Source: JBBAAS01 sp041658125
Lineage (GTDB): Bacteria; Patescibacteriota; Microgenomatia; UBA12405
Direction of reading: 5' to 3'
NCBI GenBank assembly: GCA_041658125.1
Contig: JBBAAS010000019.1
Span: 1-12,966 of the forward strand
Length of the DNA: 12,966 bases
Positions 7,082-12,966 of the stretch are shown here, piece by piece. The translations under genes were made by a program, and so were the position numbers. The notes beneath the pieces were generated by a model. That model was not told where the DNA came from. It ran no database searches and saw only the letters and a list, made by a program, of their open reading frames with translations. Position 1 is the first letter of the stretch. Every line of letters begins with the position of its first letter.

Positions 7082-7384
7082 ATGTCTTCGGCCAAAAAAA
7101 TTACCGAAAGTGATCTTGATCATGTCGCCCATTTAGCCCGGCTTAATCTTACTGATGCTGAAAAAACCACTTTTCTTCCCCAGCTGGAATCGGTTTTAGA
7201 ATATTTGGATAAACTAAATACTGTCGATACCGCTTCCATTGATCCTTCTTTTCAAATTACCCCGCTTAAAAACGTTTTTCGTCAAGATGTTGTCAAAAAC
7301 TCTTTAACTCAAGCCGAAAGTTTGTCTTCTGCCTCTAAAACCAAAGACGGTTACTTTGTCGTCCCTGCAACTATCAAAAAATAA
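7082..7384 (+). CDS. gatC: Aspartyl/glutamyl-tRNA amidotransferase subunit C
   Basis: A 100-aa protein that matches GatC in length and pattern. It has the N-terminal helix pair ITESDLDHVAHLARLNLTDAE (residues 7-27), the middle helix LESVLEYLDKLNTVDT, the P-L-x-N-x-F-R-x-D segment PLKNVFRQD (61-69), and the closing KTKDGYFVVPATIKK, the usual G-x-F-x-V-P tail. GatC wraps around GatA and steadies the GatCAB complex that converts Glu-tRNA(Gln) or Asp-tRNA(Asn) to the amidated form. The gene directly precedes gatA with only one base between its TAA and the gatA ATG. No Shine-Dalgarno site fits its start; TAAAAT 6 nt upstream suggests a leaderless mRNA. Confidence 0.95.
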   Translation: MSSAKKITESDLDHVAHLARLNLTDAEKTTFLPQLESVLEYLDKLNTVDTASIDPSFQITPLKNVFRQDVVKNSLTQAESLSSASKTKDGYFVVPATIKK

Positions 7385-7385
7385 T

Positions 7386-8849
7386 ATGGATCTTTCTCTA
7401 ACTACTATTTCTCAAATCCGGCAACTGCTTTTAGCCAAAAAAATTAAAGCCGTTGATATCGTCAAATATTATCTTGACCGGATTAAAAAATACGATCCCC
7501 AAATCCAATCTTTTATTACCGTTACCGAAAAAGAAGCCAAAAAACAGGCTAAAGTTATCGACGATAAAATTACGGCCGGTCAATCTCTTGGCGCTCTTGC
7601 CGGTTCCGTCATGGCCGTCAAAGATATTTTTTTAACCAAAGGCATCGAGACCACTGCTGGGTCTAAAGTTTTAAAGAGCTATTTTCCGGAGTATTCGTCC
7701 ACTGTTTATCAGCGTTTGGTTGATCAAGATGCCATTTTAATCGGCAAAACCAATACTGACTGTTTTGCCTTTGGTGTTTCTACCGAAAATTCCGGTTATT
7801 TTACTACCCACAATCCTTGGAATTTATCGATGGTTCCCGGTGGTTCTTCCGGTGGTTCAGCGGCGGCCGAAGTCGCTTCTCTTTGTACTTTTGCTTTGGG
7901 CACTGATACCGGTGGTTCTATCCGTCAGCCAGCCTCTCTTTGCGGTGTTACCGGTCTTAAGCCTACATATGGTCGCAACTCCCGCTACGGTATTACTTCC
8001 ATGGCTTCATCTTTCGATTGCCCCGGGTCTTTTGGCCATTCTGTTGAAGATATTGCCCAAGTTTTAAAAATTACCGCCGGTCAGGATAGTTTTGATGCTA
8101 CCAGCAGTCAAGTAAAAGTCGACGACTATCCAGCACTACTTTCTTCGGTAAAATTATCCGGTCTTAAAATCGGTCTCCCCAAAGAATATTTCACCGGTTC
8201 CATTAATCCCGAAGTTAAGCAAAAAGTTTTAGATGCCGCCAAAGTTTATGAAACTGCCGGTGCTCAAATTATTGACGTTTCTCTTCCCAATACCGACCTT
8301 GGAATTGCCGTTTACTATGTTCTCATTCCCTGTGAAATATCCGCCAACATGGCTCGTTACGACGGCATCCGTTTTGGCCAAAGTCGTTCCGATGCAAAAG
8401 ATTTGTTGTCTTACTATCTGCAAACCCGCGGCGACTTCATGGAGCCCGAGCTCAAGCGCCGGATTCTTATTGGTACTTATGCCCTTTCTGCCGGTTATTT
8501 TGATGCCTATTATCTTAAAGCCGCCAAAGTTAGAACTTTAATTAAAAACGAGTTTATCGCTACTTTCAAAAAAGTTGACGTCATTTTAGCCCCGGTCTCT
8601 CCGACTCCTGCCTGGCCTATCGGCCAAAAGGTTAACAATCCCTTGGAAATGTATTTAGCCGATGTTTACACCTGTTGTATTAATGTTGCCGGTCTTCCTG
8701 GCCTTGCCTTGCCTTGTGGTTTTGACAGCCAAAATTTACCCGTTGGCTTTCAGCTTATCGGCAACTATTTTGAAGAAAGTAAAATCCTCTCCGCCGGTCA
8801 TCAATATCAGGAGCTTACCGATTTCCACCTCCAAACACCAAAATTATGA
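7386..8849 (+). CDS. gatA: Aspartyl/glutamyl-tRNA amidotransferase subunit A (amidase)
   Basis: From the ATG at 7386 the product is 487 aa, the normal GatA length. An in-frame ATG at 7356 overlaps gatC by 29 bp and adds ten non-conserved residues, so it was not chosen. The amidase-signature Ser-cisSer-Lys triad is complete. Lys79 is in AVKD, cis-Ser154 in GGSSGGS and nucleophile Ser178 in GTDTGGSIRQP; as I recall, these positions are numbered identically in Staphylococcus GatA. ASSFDCPG and NVAGLPGLALPCGF also fit the family. GatA frees ammonia from glutamine and passes it through a tunnel to GatB. One difference from the usual run after the cis-Ser is a Glu at 162 (SAAAEVAS, where AAAVAA is common). 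The stop TGA overlaps the next ATG by the 4-bp ATGA, indicating translational coupling to the Nudix gene. Confidence 0.97.
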   Translation: MDLSLTTISQIRQLLLAKKIKAVDIVKYYLDRIKKYDPQIQSFITVTEKEAKKQAKVIDDKITAGQSLGALAGSVMAVKDIFLTKGIETTAGSKVLKSYFPEYSSTVYQRLVDQDAILIGKTNTDCFAFGVSTENSGYFTTHNPWNLSMVPGGSSGGSAAAEVASLCTFALGTDTGGSIRQPASLCGVTGLKPTYGRNSRYGITSMASSFDCPGSFGHSVEDIAQVLKITAGQDSFDATSSQVKVDDYPALLSSVKLSGLKIGLPKEYFTGSINPEVKQKVLDAAKVYETAGAQIIDVSLPNTDLGIAVYYVLIPCEISANMARYDGIRFGQSRSDAKDLLSYYLQTRGDFMEPELKRRILIGTYALSAGYFDAYYLKAAKVRTLIKNEFIATFKKVDVILAPVSPTPAWPIGQKVNNPLEMYLADVYTCCINVAGLPGLALPCGFDSQNLPVGFQLIGNYFEESKILSAGHQYQELTDFHLQTPKL

Positions 8850-9382
8850 AAAATCCCTGGAAGACTATTAAAAAAAATATTATTTTCCAAAATAAATTTG
8901 GCTATACCTTTCGGGACGACGACGTCATCACTCCTTCAAATCAACCAGGGAAATATATGGTTTTGGAAGGTTACGAATATTCAATCATTGTTGCTTTAAC
9001 TTCAAAAAACGAGGTTCTTATGACAAAGCAATGGCGTTATCCTATCAATGAAGAATCATTCGAATTGCCAGCCGGCGGCTTATCACTCGGGGAAACACCA
9101 TTGTCTGCCGCCCAAAGAGAACTTTTAGAAGAAACCGGTGCCGTTGCTGACAACTGGAAGAAATTAGTCTCATATTGGACTGCAAATGGCGTAAGTAAAT
9201 TAAAACATCATATATTTTTAGCCAAAAATGCCAAAATATTACATCCTACTTACCATGATGCCACCGAAAAAATTTCTGTACTTCTAACACCGTTCAAGAA
9301 ACTCATTCAAATGATAAATGACGGCGAAATTAATGAAGAACGCACCCTAATTGGGCTATTATTAGCCGAAAAATATATATGA
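8846..9382 (+). CDS. Nudix hydrolase, ADP-ribose pyrophosphatase-like
   Basis: A 178-aa Nudix hydrolase. The full Nudix box GX5EX7REUXEEXGU is present at residues 77-99 (GGLSLGE, seven residues, RELLEETGA), so the Mg2+-binding glutamates are intact. Upstream, YSIIVALTSKNEVLMTKQWRYPINEESFELPAG matches the strand pair and QxRYP...ELPAG segment common in ADP-ribose and nucleotide-sugar pyrophosphatases. The substrate is therefore probably ADP-ribose or a similar nucleoside diphosphate derivative, though this is inference. The gene is set between gatA and gatB with 4-bp ATGA overlaps at both ends. By eye it uses relatively more TTA and CTA leucine codons and fewer CTT codons than gatA, which could mean a later insertion into the operon. 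A link to tRNA amidation is not known to me. Confidence 0.9.
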   Translation: MKNPWKTIKKNIIFQNKFGYTFRDDDVITPSNQPGKYMVLEGYEYSIIVALTSKNEVLMTKQWRYPINEESFELPAGGLSLGETPLSAAQRELLEETGAVADNWKKLVSYWTANGVSKLKHHIFLAKNAKILHPTYHDATEKISVLLTPFKKLIQMINDGEINEERTLIGLLLAEKYI

Positions 9383-10788
9383 CCATTACCCCCATCATCG
9401 GCCTTGAAGTCCATGTCGAGCTGAAAACCAAATCGAAAATGTTTTGCGGTTGTAACGCCGATCATTTTCATGTTGATCCCAATACTCACACCTGTCCGGT
9501 TTGTCTTGCTCTTCCCGGGGCTCTTCCGGTCCCAAATCAAGTCGCGATCGATATGTGTTTAAAATTAGGTCTGGCCTTAGGCTGTACCGTTCAACCATCC
9601 TCTTTTTTTGAACGGAAAAATTATTTTTATCCCGATCTTCCCAAAGGCTACCAAATTTCCCAATACCAAAAACCATTTACCATTAATGGTTCAATCGATA
9701 TCTCCGGCCATAAAATTCGGATTAACCGCGCCCATCTTGAAGAAGACACCGCCAAATCCGTTCACATCGATGGAGTAACCCTCCTTGACTATAACCGTTC
9801 CGGTGTCCCGCTGGTCGAAGTTGTTTCCGAGCCCGATATTCCCAGCCCCGAAATTGCCAAAGAATATCTTTTGAAAATCCAGCAAATTATCCGCTATTTA
9901 GGTATTTCCGATGCTGATATTGAGAAGGGAAGTATGCGCTGTGAACCGACTGTTAACTTAAAAATCGAAGATAATGAACAAACTTTTTATACACCTTTGG
10001 TCGAAGTCAAAAACGTCGCCTCACTAACCGGTGTCCAAACTGCTATCCAGTACGAAATTGACCGTCAAGCCAAACAATTTGAAGAAGATCACGCAGTAAA
10101 AAATTCGTCAAACAAGACTACTCGCGGCTGGGATGCTGATAAATCGCAAACTTTTTTGCAAAGGGAAAAAGAAGGCTCTTCCGATTATCGTTATTTCCCC
10201 GAGCCCGACATTCCGCCCTTCGAGTTTACTGATGATTACATCGAAAAAATTCGTGCCACTCTCCCTGAACTTCCCGATACTAAAATCGCCAAATATAAAT
10301 CCCTTTCTCTTTCCGATTACGACGCTAAGCTTTTAGCCGACGACTCGGTCTTTTCATCAATTTTTGAAAAAGTTCTCAATGGCTCAAATGATCCGGAATT
10401 CGCCAAATTTATCACCAATTTGCTTATCGGTCCGCTTAAAACTATTGAGCTTGATATTCAAAAAATTAATCCTAGTTTTTTCAAAAATATTTTTGATCAT
10501 AAAAATGAATTATCTTCTTCGGCGATCAAACAAATTATTTTAGCTTCTTACCAAACCGGTACTGATCCTTTAGTTTTAGCCAAAGAACAAAATCTTTTTC
10601 AAGTTTCCGATACCACTACTATTGAAGAATTTGCTAAAAAAATCTTGGCCGACAATCCCAAGGCCGCAAAAGATTACAAAAAGAATCCCAATAGTATCGG
10701 TTTTCTCATCGGCCAACTGATGAAAGCCTCTGCCGGTTCCGCCAACCCTCAACTGGCCAAAGAAATATTGGAAAAATTGCTAAAATAA
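9379..10788 (+). CDS. gatB: Aspartyl/glutamyl-tRNA amidotransferase subunit B
   Basis: A 469-aa GatB, the kinase-like subunit that phosphorylates the Glu or Asp on misacylated tRNA and lets ammonia from GatA replace the phosphate. The zinc site is present as CGC at 23-25 and CPVC at 39-42 (Cys23, Cys25, Cys39, Cys42). Conserved blocks include GLEVHVELKTKSKMF, FFERKNYFYPDLPKGYQISQ, HLEEDTAKSVH, DYNRSGVPLVEVVSEPD and DYRYFPEPDIPP. The C-terminal YqeY-like helical domain is present up to NPNSIGFLIGQLMKASAGSANPQ. It begins by 4-bp ATGA overlap with the Nudix gene, so it lies in the same operon as gatC and gatA. A complete gatCAB set suggests that the organism relies on the indirect route to Gln-tRNA(Gln), Asn-tRNA(Asn) or both; absence of GlnRS or AsnRS cannot be seen here. 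Confidence 0.97.
   Translation: MTITPIIGLEVHVELKTKSKMFCGCNADHFHVDPNTHTCPVCLALPGALPVPNQVAIDMCLKLGLALGCTVQPSSFFERKNYFYPDLPKGYQISQYQKPFTINGSIDISGHKIRINRAHLEEDTAKSVHIDGVTLLDYNRSGVPLVEVVSEPDIPSPEIAKEYLLKIQQIIRYLGISDADIEKGSMRCEPTVNLKIEDNEQTFYTPLVEVKNVASLTGVQTAIQYEIDRQAKQFEEDHAVKNSSNKTTRGWDADKSQTFLQREKEGSSDYRYFPEPDIPPFEFTDDYIEKIRATLPELPDTKIAKYKSLSLSDYDAKLLADDSVFSSIFEKVLNGSNDPEFAKFITNLLIGPLKTIELDIQKINPSFFKNIFDHKNELSSSAIKQIILASYQTGTDPLVLAKEQNLFQVSDTTTIEEFAKKILADNPKAAKDYKKNPNSIGFLIGQLMKASAGSANPQLAKEILEKLLK
10781..10786 (+). promoter_or_regulatory. Predicted -10 box of the HD-domain gene
   Basis: TAAAAT ends 6 nt before the ATG at 10793. Its last T is the first base of the gatB stop codon TAA, so the promoter core lies in the closing codons of gatB. 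No Shine-Dalgarno site is present in the 4-bp gap, which supports a leaderless start. Read-through from the gat operon is also possible, as no terminator is seen. Confidence 0.55.
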
Positions 10789-10792
10789 CCTG

Positions 10793-11413
10793 ATGTTTGG
10801 CATTGATCTTAGTAAATATGAAGATCTTTATGATTCTTTCGATGGTGGACATAATCGTCAACACTTAATTGCCGTACGAAACTGCGCTCTATTTTTATCC
10901 AAAAAATATACCCCAGATAAAATTAGGTTGGTTTATATTGCCGCCACCTTGCATGATATTGGCTTATCAGTTAACCGTGAGGAACATGAAATCGCCGGCG
11001 AAAAAATAATTCGTTCCGATCTCAAATTAATCGCCCAATTATCAACTGAAGACTTAAAAGAAATTTGTCACGCTGTTTTGGAACATCGGGCCTCAACCGG
11101 TAAACCCAAAACGGTTGTGGCTAAAATTATCAGTGATGCCGATCGCGGCGGTGGTCTCAAAGATCCCGGTGAACAATTTTTGAGACCGTACCTGTACGGC
11201 AAGAGTAATTATCCTGAACTTTCAGAAGACGAACAAATTTTACGGGCCGCCAAACATCAATCTGAAAAATTTGCTTCTGACAGTTATGGCCGTCGTACTT
11301 ATTTTCCGGAAACCGAAATTCGTTTACAAAGATTGTTTGATCCGATCATCAAGGCCTATAAAAATAATGATATGGAATTTTTTAGAGGTTTAATTAAACC
11401 TTTAAAAAAGTAA
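10793..11413 (+). CDS. HD-domain phosphohydrolase
   Basis: A 206-aa soluble protein with the metal-binding HD signature. The pattern is HNRQH (His20 and His24), LHDIG (His54-Asp55), a second helix with HAVLEHR (His93, His98) and ISDADR (Asp115 or Asp117). This matches H...HD...H...H...D, and the family hydrolyses phosphate esters or nucleotides using two metal ions. The layout with an extra His65 (REEHEIAGE) resembles the YedJ-like HD hydrolases, where the second half GRRTYFPETEIRLQR completes the fold. The substrate is not known. The ATG at 10793 lies 4 bp after gatB with a -10 box 6 nt upstream. The following RAYT-like gene starts 21 bp after its stop, with no terminator between. Confidence 0.87.
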   Translation: MFGIDLSKYEDLYDSFDGGHNRQHLIAVRNCALFLSKKYTPDKIRLVYIAATLHDIGLSVNREEHEIAGEKIIRSDLKLIAQLSTEDLKEICHAVLEHRASTGKPKTVVAKIISDADRGGGLKDPGEQFLRPYLYGKSNYPELSEDEQILRAAKHQSEKFASDSYGRRTYFPETEIRLQRLFDPIIKAYKNNDMEFFRGLIKPLKK

Positions 11414-11434
11414 TTTAAATTCACCGCTAAACTT

Positions 11435-12001
11435 ATGCCCGTTGATGATCCGTCAATTTTTGCCGACAAATTTCGTATCGCCTCATCAAGATTAAATAAC
11501 TGGGATTATTCTACTCCGGGGCTTTATTACGTCACCATTTGTACTCTTAACCACAATAAGTTTTTTGGGAAAATAGAAAACGGGAAAATTGTTCTGTCTG
11601 CCAAAGGCCAGATTGCTAAGGAAGAATTATTAAAAACCGAAGTTATTAGACCGAATATAAAAATCGATTCATGGGTAATTATGCCCAACCATATTCATTT
11701 GATTGTTCAAATCAAGAAAGTCAACAAAAATATCCAAATATCGTGTAGAGACGTAGCGCGCTACGTCTCTACAGAAAATAAACAAATGTCAACTATTTCT
11801 CCAAAACCAAATTCATTATCATCAATTATTCGTTCATTTAAATCCGCCGTTACCAAACAATGCCGTGAACAACACTTCTTTTTTGCCTGGCAATCCCGTT
11901 TTTATGACCACATTATTCATGATGAATCCGAATATTGTAAAATTAAACAATACATTGTTAACAATCCAAATAATTGGTTAAAAGATCCATACCATCTATG
12001 A
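11435..12001 (+). CDS. REP-associated tyrosine transposase-like protein (RAYT, IS200/Y1 HUH type)
   Basis: A 188-aa single-domain HUH nuclease of the Y1/IS200-like class, subgroup with the DUF1568-type C-terminus. The N-terminal strand is NNWDYSTPGLYYVTICT. The metal-binding HUH motif is MPNHIHLIV (His86 and His88). The C-terminal half has SSIIRSFKSAVTK, the WQSRFYDHII segment (152-161) and SEYCKIKQYIVNNPNNW (165-181), where the catalytic Tyr is expected; Tyr167 and Tyr173 are the candidates. These proteins nick single-stranded DNA at palindromic repeats. A perfect 30-bp palindrome inside the gene encodes residues 104-113 in the loop after the HUH strand, without breaking the frame. No flanking IS ends were recognised, which fits stand-alone RAYTs. 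The gene ends in a 4-bp ATGA overlap with the next small gene. The ATG at 11435 is not strongly supported; no clear -10 box is at the usual distance. Confidence 0.9.
   Translation: MPVDDPSIFADKFRIASSRLNNWDYSTPGLYYVTICTLNHNKFFGKIENGKIVLSAKGQIAKEELLKTEVIRPNIKIDSWVIMPNHIHLIVQIKKVNKNIQISCRDVARYVSTENKQMSTISPKPNSLSSIIRSFKSAVTKQCREQHFFFAWQSRFYDHIIHDESEYCKIKQYIVNNPNNWLKDPYHL
11744..11773. repeat. Perfect 30-bp palindrome inside the RAYT-like gene
   Basis: The half-site TGTAGAGACGTAGCG is followed with no spacer by its exact reverse complement, giving a 15-bp perfect stem. It begins on a codon boundary and encodes exactly ten residues (CRDVARYVST, residues 104-113 of the transposase). It is more GC-rich than its surroundings. 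The arms starting GTAGAGACG resemble dispersed palindromic repeats I recall from other bacteria. Only this one copy is in the window. Confidence 0.97.
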
Positions 12002-12153
12002 AAAAGTTTCTTCTCATTTTTATTGTTATCGTCACCGTAATTGTTGTTCTCCGTTTTTCTTCTCCTGAAGACACTTGGCTTTGTCAAAATAACCAATGGG
12101 TCAAGCATGGCAACCCTGGTTCTCCCGCTCCTACTTCCGTCTGCAATCGATAA
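11998..12153 (+). CDS. Small membrane-anchored peptide, 51 aa, of a type common in CPR genomes
   Basis: A 51-codon gene. The first residues MKK are followed by a strongly hydrophobic stretch at about 4-18 (FLLIFIVIVTVIVVL) that should act as a signal anchor. A short outer tail then holds SPEDTWLCQNNQWVKHGNP and SPAPTSVCNR. The pattern W-x-C-x(4)-W-V-x-H-G-x-P, proline-rich spacer, then Cys near the C-terminus recurs in small uncharacterised CPR proteins as far as I remember. Cys29 and Cys49 could pair outside the membrane. There is no lipobox. The start shares ATGA with the stop of the RAYT-like gene, so it is expected to be translated by coupling. Function is unknown; the case for it being real rests on the overlap, the anchor and the conserved-looking tail. 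Confidence 0.72.
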   Translation: MKKFLLIFIVIVTVIVVLRFSSPEDTWLCQNNQWVKHGNPGSPAPTSVCNR

Positions 12154-12159
12154 ATCTGT

Positions 12160-12165
12160 TAAAAT
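12160..12165 (+). promoter_or_regulatory. Predicted -10 box of the 70-aa cysteine-rich gene
   Basis: TAAAAT ends 6 nt before the GTG at 12172, the same geometry as at gatC and the HD gene. It lies in the 18-bp gap after the 51-aa peptide gene. No Shine-Dalgarno site is seen. The match supports GTG as the start of the small gene and a leaderless mRNA. Confidence 0.55.
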
Positions 12166-12171
12166 CCCTTC

Positions 12172-12384
12172 GTGCCCGAAAAAGTAAAGCGTATCTCTCA
12201 AAAAAATCTTTGTGGCAAACCAACGGAGGAATGTTCTTATGGAATCTGTTATGCCAGACTTTATATATGCAAATTTTATCCTTCTCATAAACAAGAAGAA
12301 AAAGATAGAGTAAAAGCTTTGGCTGAAAATAATCCGGAAGAACTAAAACGATTTTGCGCCCGCGCTTCTGTCGTCAGTCGCTGA
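12172..12384 (+). CDS. Small cysteine-rich protein of unknown function, 70 aa
   Basis: I do not recognise this protein. It starts at GTG, chosen because TAAAAT lies 6 nt upstream and because no ATG is available near the N-terminus. The N-terminal half is basic and has four cysteines with symmetric spacing, C14-x6-C21-x4-C26-x6-C33, within LCGKPTEEC...GICYARLYIC; a fifth Cys is at 62. This could hold a zinc or iron-sulfur cluster or form disulfides, though nothing else supports either. The C-terminal half is charged and helical-looking (HKQEEKDRVKALAENNPEELKRF). No signal peptide or membrane segment is seen. It lies between an anchored peptide gene and a helicase gene, each with its own predicted promoter. 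The stop is TGA at 12382-12384. Confidence 0.65.
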   Translation: MPEKVKRISQKNLCGKPTEECSYGICYARLYICKFYPSHKQEEKDRVKALAENNPEELKRFCARASVVSR

Positions 12385-12390
12385 GACTGC

Positions 12391-12396
12391 TAAAAT
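12391..12396 (+). promoter_or_regulatory. Predicted -10 box of the second UvrD-family helicase gene, inside a dyad
   Basis: TAAAAT ends 5 nt before the GTG at 12402, implying a leaderless mRNA. It is enclosed by the inverted repeat AGACT ... AGTCT (12384-12388 and 12397-12401). A second short hairpin, CAGTC-GCTGA-GACTG (12375-12389), overlaps its left arm and contains the stop codon of the previous gene. No -35 consensus was found. Confidence 0.55.
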
Positions 12397-12401
12397 AGTC
12401 T

Positions 12402-12966
12402 GTGGACTCAACTTTTCTTAAAAACTTTCAAGCCGAATATAACCGCCTGAATTCCGAGCAACGCGAGGCCGTTGATACTATTGAGGGTCCGGTCATGGTT
12501 ATCGCCGGCGCCGGTACCGGTAAAACCCAAACTATCGCCCTTCGGATCGGTAAAATTCTCTCCGATACTCAAGTCAATCCGAACAATATTTTGTGTCTTA
12601 CCTTTACCGAATCCGCCGCTCTTAACATGCGGCAACGTCTTATTTCTCTCATCGGTCCGACTGCCTATAGTGTTCGCATTTGCACTTTTCATGCTTTTTG
12701 TAATTCTGTCATTCAGGATCACCCTGAACACTTTTTATACTCAAAGCGCGAAGCTACTTCTTTAGACGACGTCAAATTAATCCAAACTATCCGCTCTCTT
12801 ATCGATGATTTGCCATCCGGTAGCCCTCTTCGTAATTTTAATTTTTCCTATTTTTTTCAAAAAGACATTATCCGCGCCATTCAAAATCTCAAAAAAGAAA
12901 ACATTTCTGCCGCTCACTTTTCCGAATTGATCAAATATTCCGCTGATTTTGTCAATGAATCTCAAT
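12402..12966 (+). CDS. UvrD/Rep-family SF1A helicase, N-terminal part (runs off right edge)
   Basis: The first 188 residues of a second UvrD-like helicase. It has the Q motif LNSEQREAV (16-24), Walker A AGAGTGKT (35-42), motif Ia LCLTFTESAALNMRQRL (64-80) and Ib-like RICTFHAFC (92-100). Walker B lies beyond the window. The wording LTFTESAALNM rather than LTFTNKAAGEM, and the long insert after TFHAFC, set it apart from the helicase at 4161. They suggest the larger AddA/RecB-like or nuclease-fused helicases found in CPR genomes, but this is inference because the rest is missing. The GTG start is supported by a TAAAAT box 5 nt upstream and by protein similarity beginning shortly after. It follows the 70-aa gene by 17 bp. 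Confidence 0.9.
   Translation, partial: MDSTFLKNFQAEYNRLNSEQREAVDTIEGPVMVIAGAGTGKTQTIALRIGKILSDTQVNPNNILCLTFTESAALNMRQRLISLIGPTAYSVRICTFHAFCNSVIQDHPEHFLYSKREATSLDDVKLIQTIRSLIDDLPSGSPLRNFNFSYFFQKDIIRAIQNLKKENISAAHFSELIKYSADFVNESQ

Noticed and set aside
7765..8067. Plus-strand frame of 100 codons inside gatA, and similar ones at 8233-8541 and 8662-8871
   Set aside because: These are out-of-frame reads of gatA, rich in Leu, Pro and Val, while the gatA frame carries all family motifs without a break.
8846..8849. Possible use of TGA as glycine (Gracilibacteria code) reading gatA into the Nudix gene
   Set aside because: TGA ends gatA, the Nudix gene, the RAYT-like gene and the 70-aa gene exactly where the family lengths require, and no gene has an in-frame TGA.
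11435..12001. Complete insertion sequence with terminal repeats around the transposase
   Set aside because: No terminal palindromes or target sites flank the gene; it ends in an ATGA overlap with the next gene and starts 21 bp after the HD gene, so it looks like a stand-alone RAYT.
12375..12389. CAGTC-GCTGA-GACTG hairpin as an intrinsic terminator
   Set aside because: The stem is only 5 bp and is followed by GCTAAAATAG rather than a T-run; it overlaps the last codons of the 70-aa gene and the next promoter.

Overview
This window looks like a chromosomal segment from a Candidate Phyla Radiation (Patescibacteria) bacterium, quite possibly of the Microgenomates group. The assignment is inferred from general features: AT-rich DNA, gaps of only 1-60 bp between genes, no recognisable Shine-Dalgarno sites, a DUF2298 'YYY' membrane protein, a typical small CPR anchored peptide, and short versions of housekeeping enzymes. 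TGA acts as a stop codon (gatA, the Nudix gene, the RAYT gene and the 70-aa gene all end in TGA). The recoded genetic code of Gracilibacteria/Absconditabacteria is therefore excluded.

Layout. Positions 1-1412 are on the minus strand: a GT4 glycosyltransferase followed by an overlapping SAM methyltransferase that runs off the left edge, probably part of a cell-surface glycan locus. The strand switches in a 20-bp divergent gap (1413-1432). From 1433 to the right edge every gene is on the plus strand: a PAP2 lipid phosphatase, the polytopic DUF2298 protein, a compact UvrD/PcrA helicase, a FemAB-type aminoacyltransferase, then gatC-gatA-Nudix-gatB, an HD-domain phosphohydrolase, a REP-associated tyrosine transposase (RAYT-like), a 51-aa membrane-anchored peptide, a 70-aa cysteine-rich protein, and the 5' end of a second UvrD-family helicase.

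Functional themes. PAP2, DUF2298, FemAB and the left-edge glycosyltransferase fit envelope lipid-carrier recycling, glycan work and peptidoglycan cross-bridge synthesis. GatCAB makes Gln-tRNA(Gln) and/or Asn-tRNA(Asn) by transamidation. A Nudix hydrolase is wedged between gatA and gatB with 4-bp ATGA overlaps on both sides, so its translation should be coupled to the amidotransferase.

Most notable signals. (1) At least six starts have a TATAAT/TAAAAT-like -10 box ending only 5-9 nt upstream of the ATG or GTG, with no Shine-Dalgarno site. This predicts widespread leaderless transcription, with some -10 boxes built from the stop codon of the gene before. (2) A perfect 30-bp palindrome lies exactly in frame inside the RAYT-like transposase gene and encodes exactly ten residues. 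It may be the element mobilised by that enzyme family sitting inside its own gene. (3) A five-copy heptamer repeat lies immediately upstream of the first uvrD. No tRNA, rRNA, CRISPR array or convincing intrinsic terminator was seen, and there is no gene-free stretch longer than about 60 bp.
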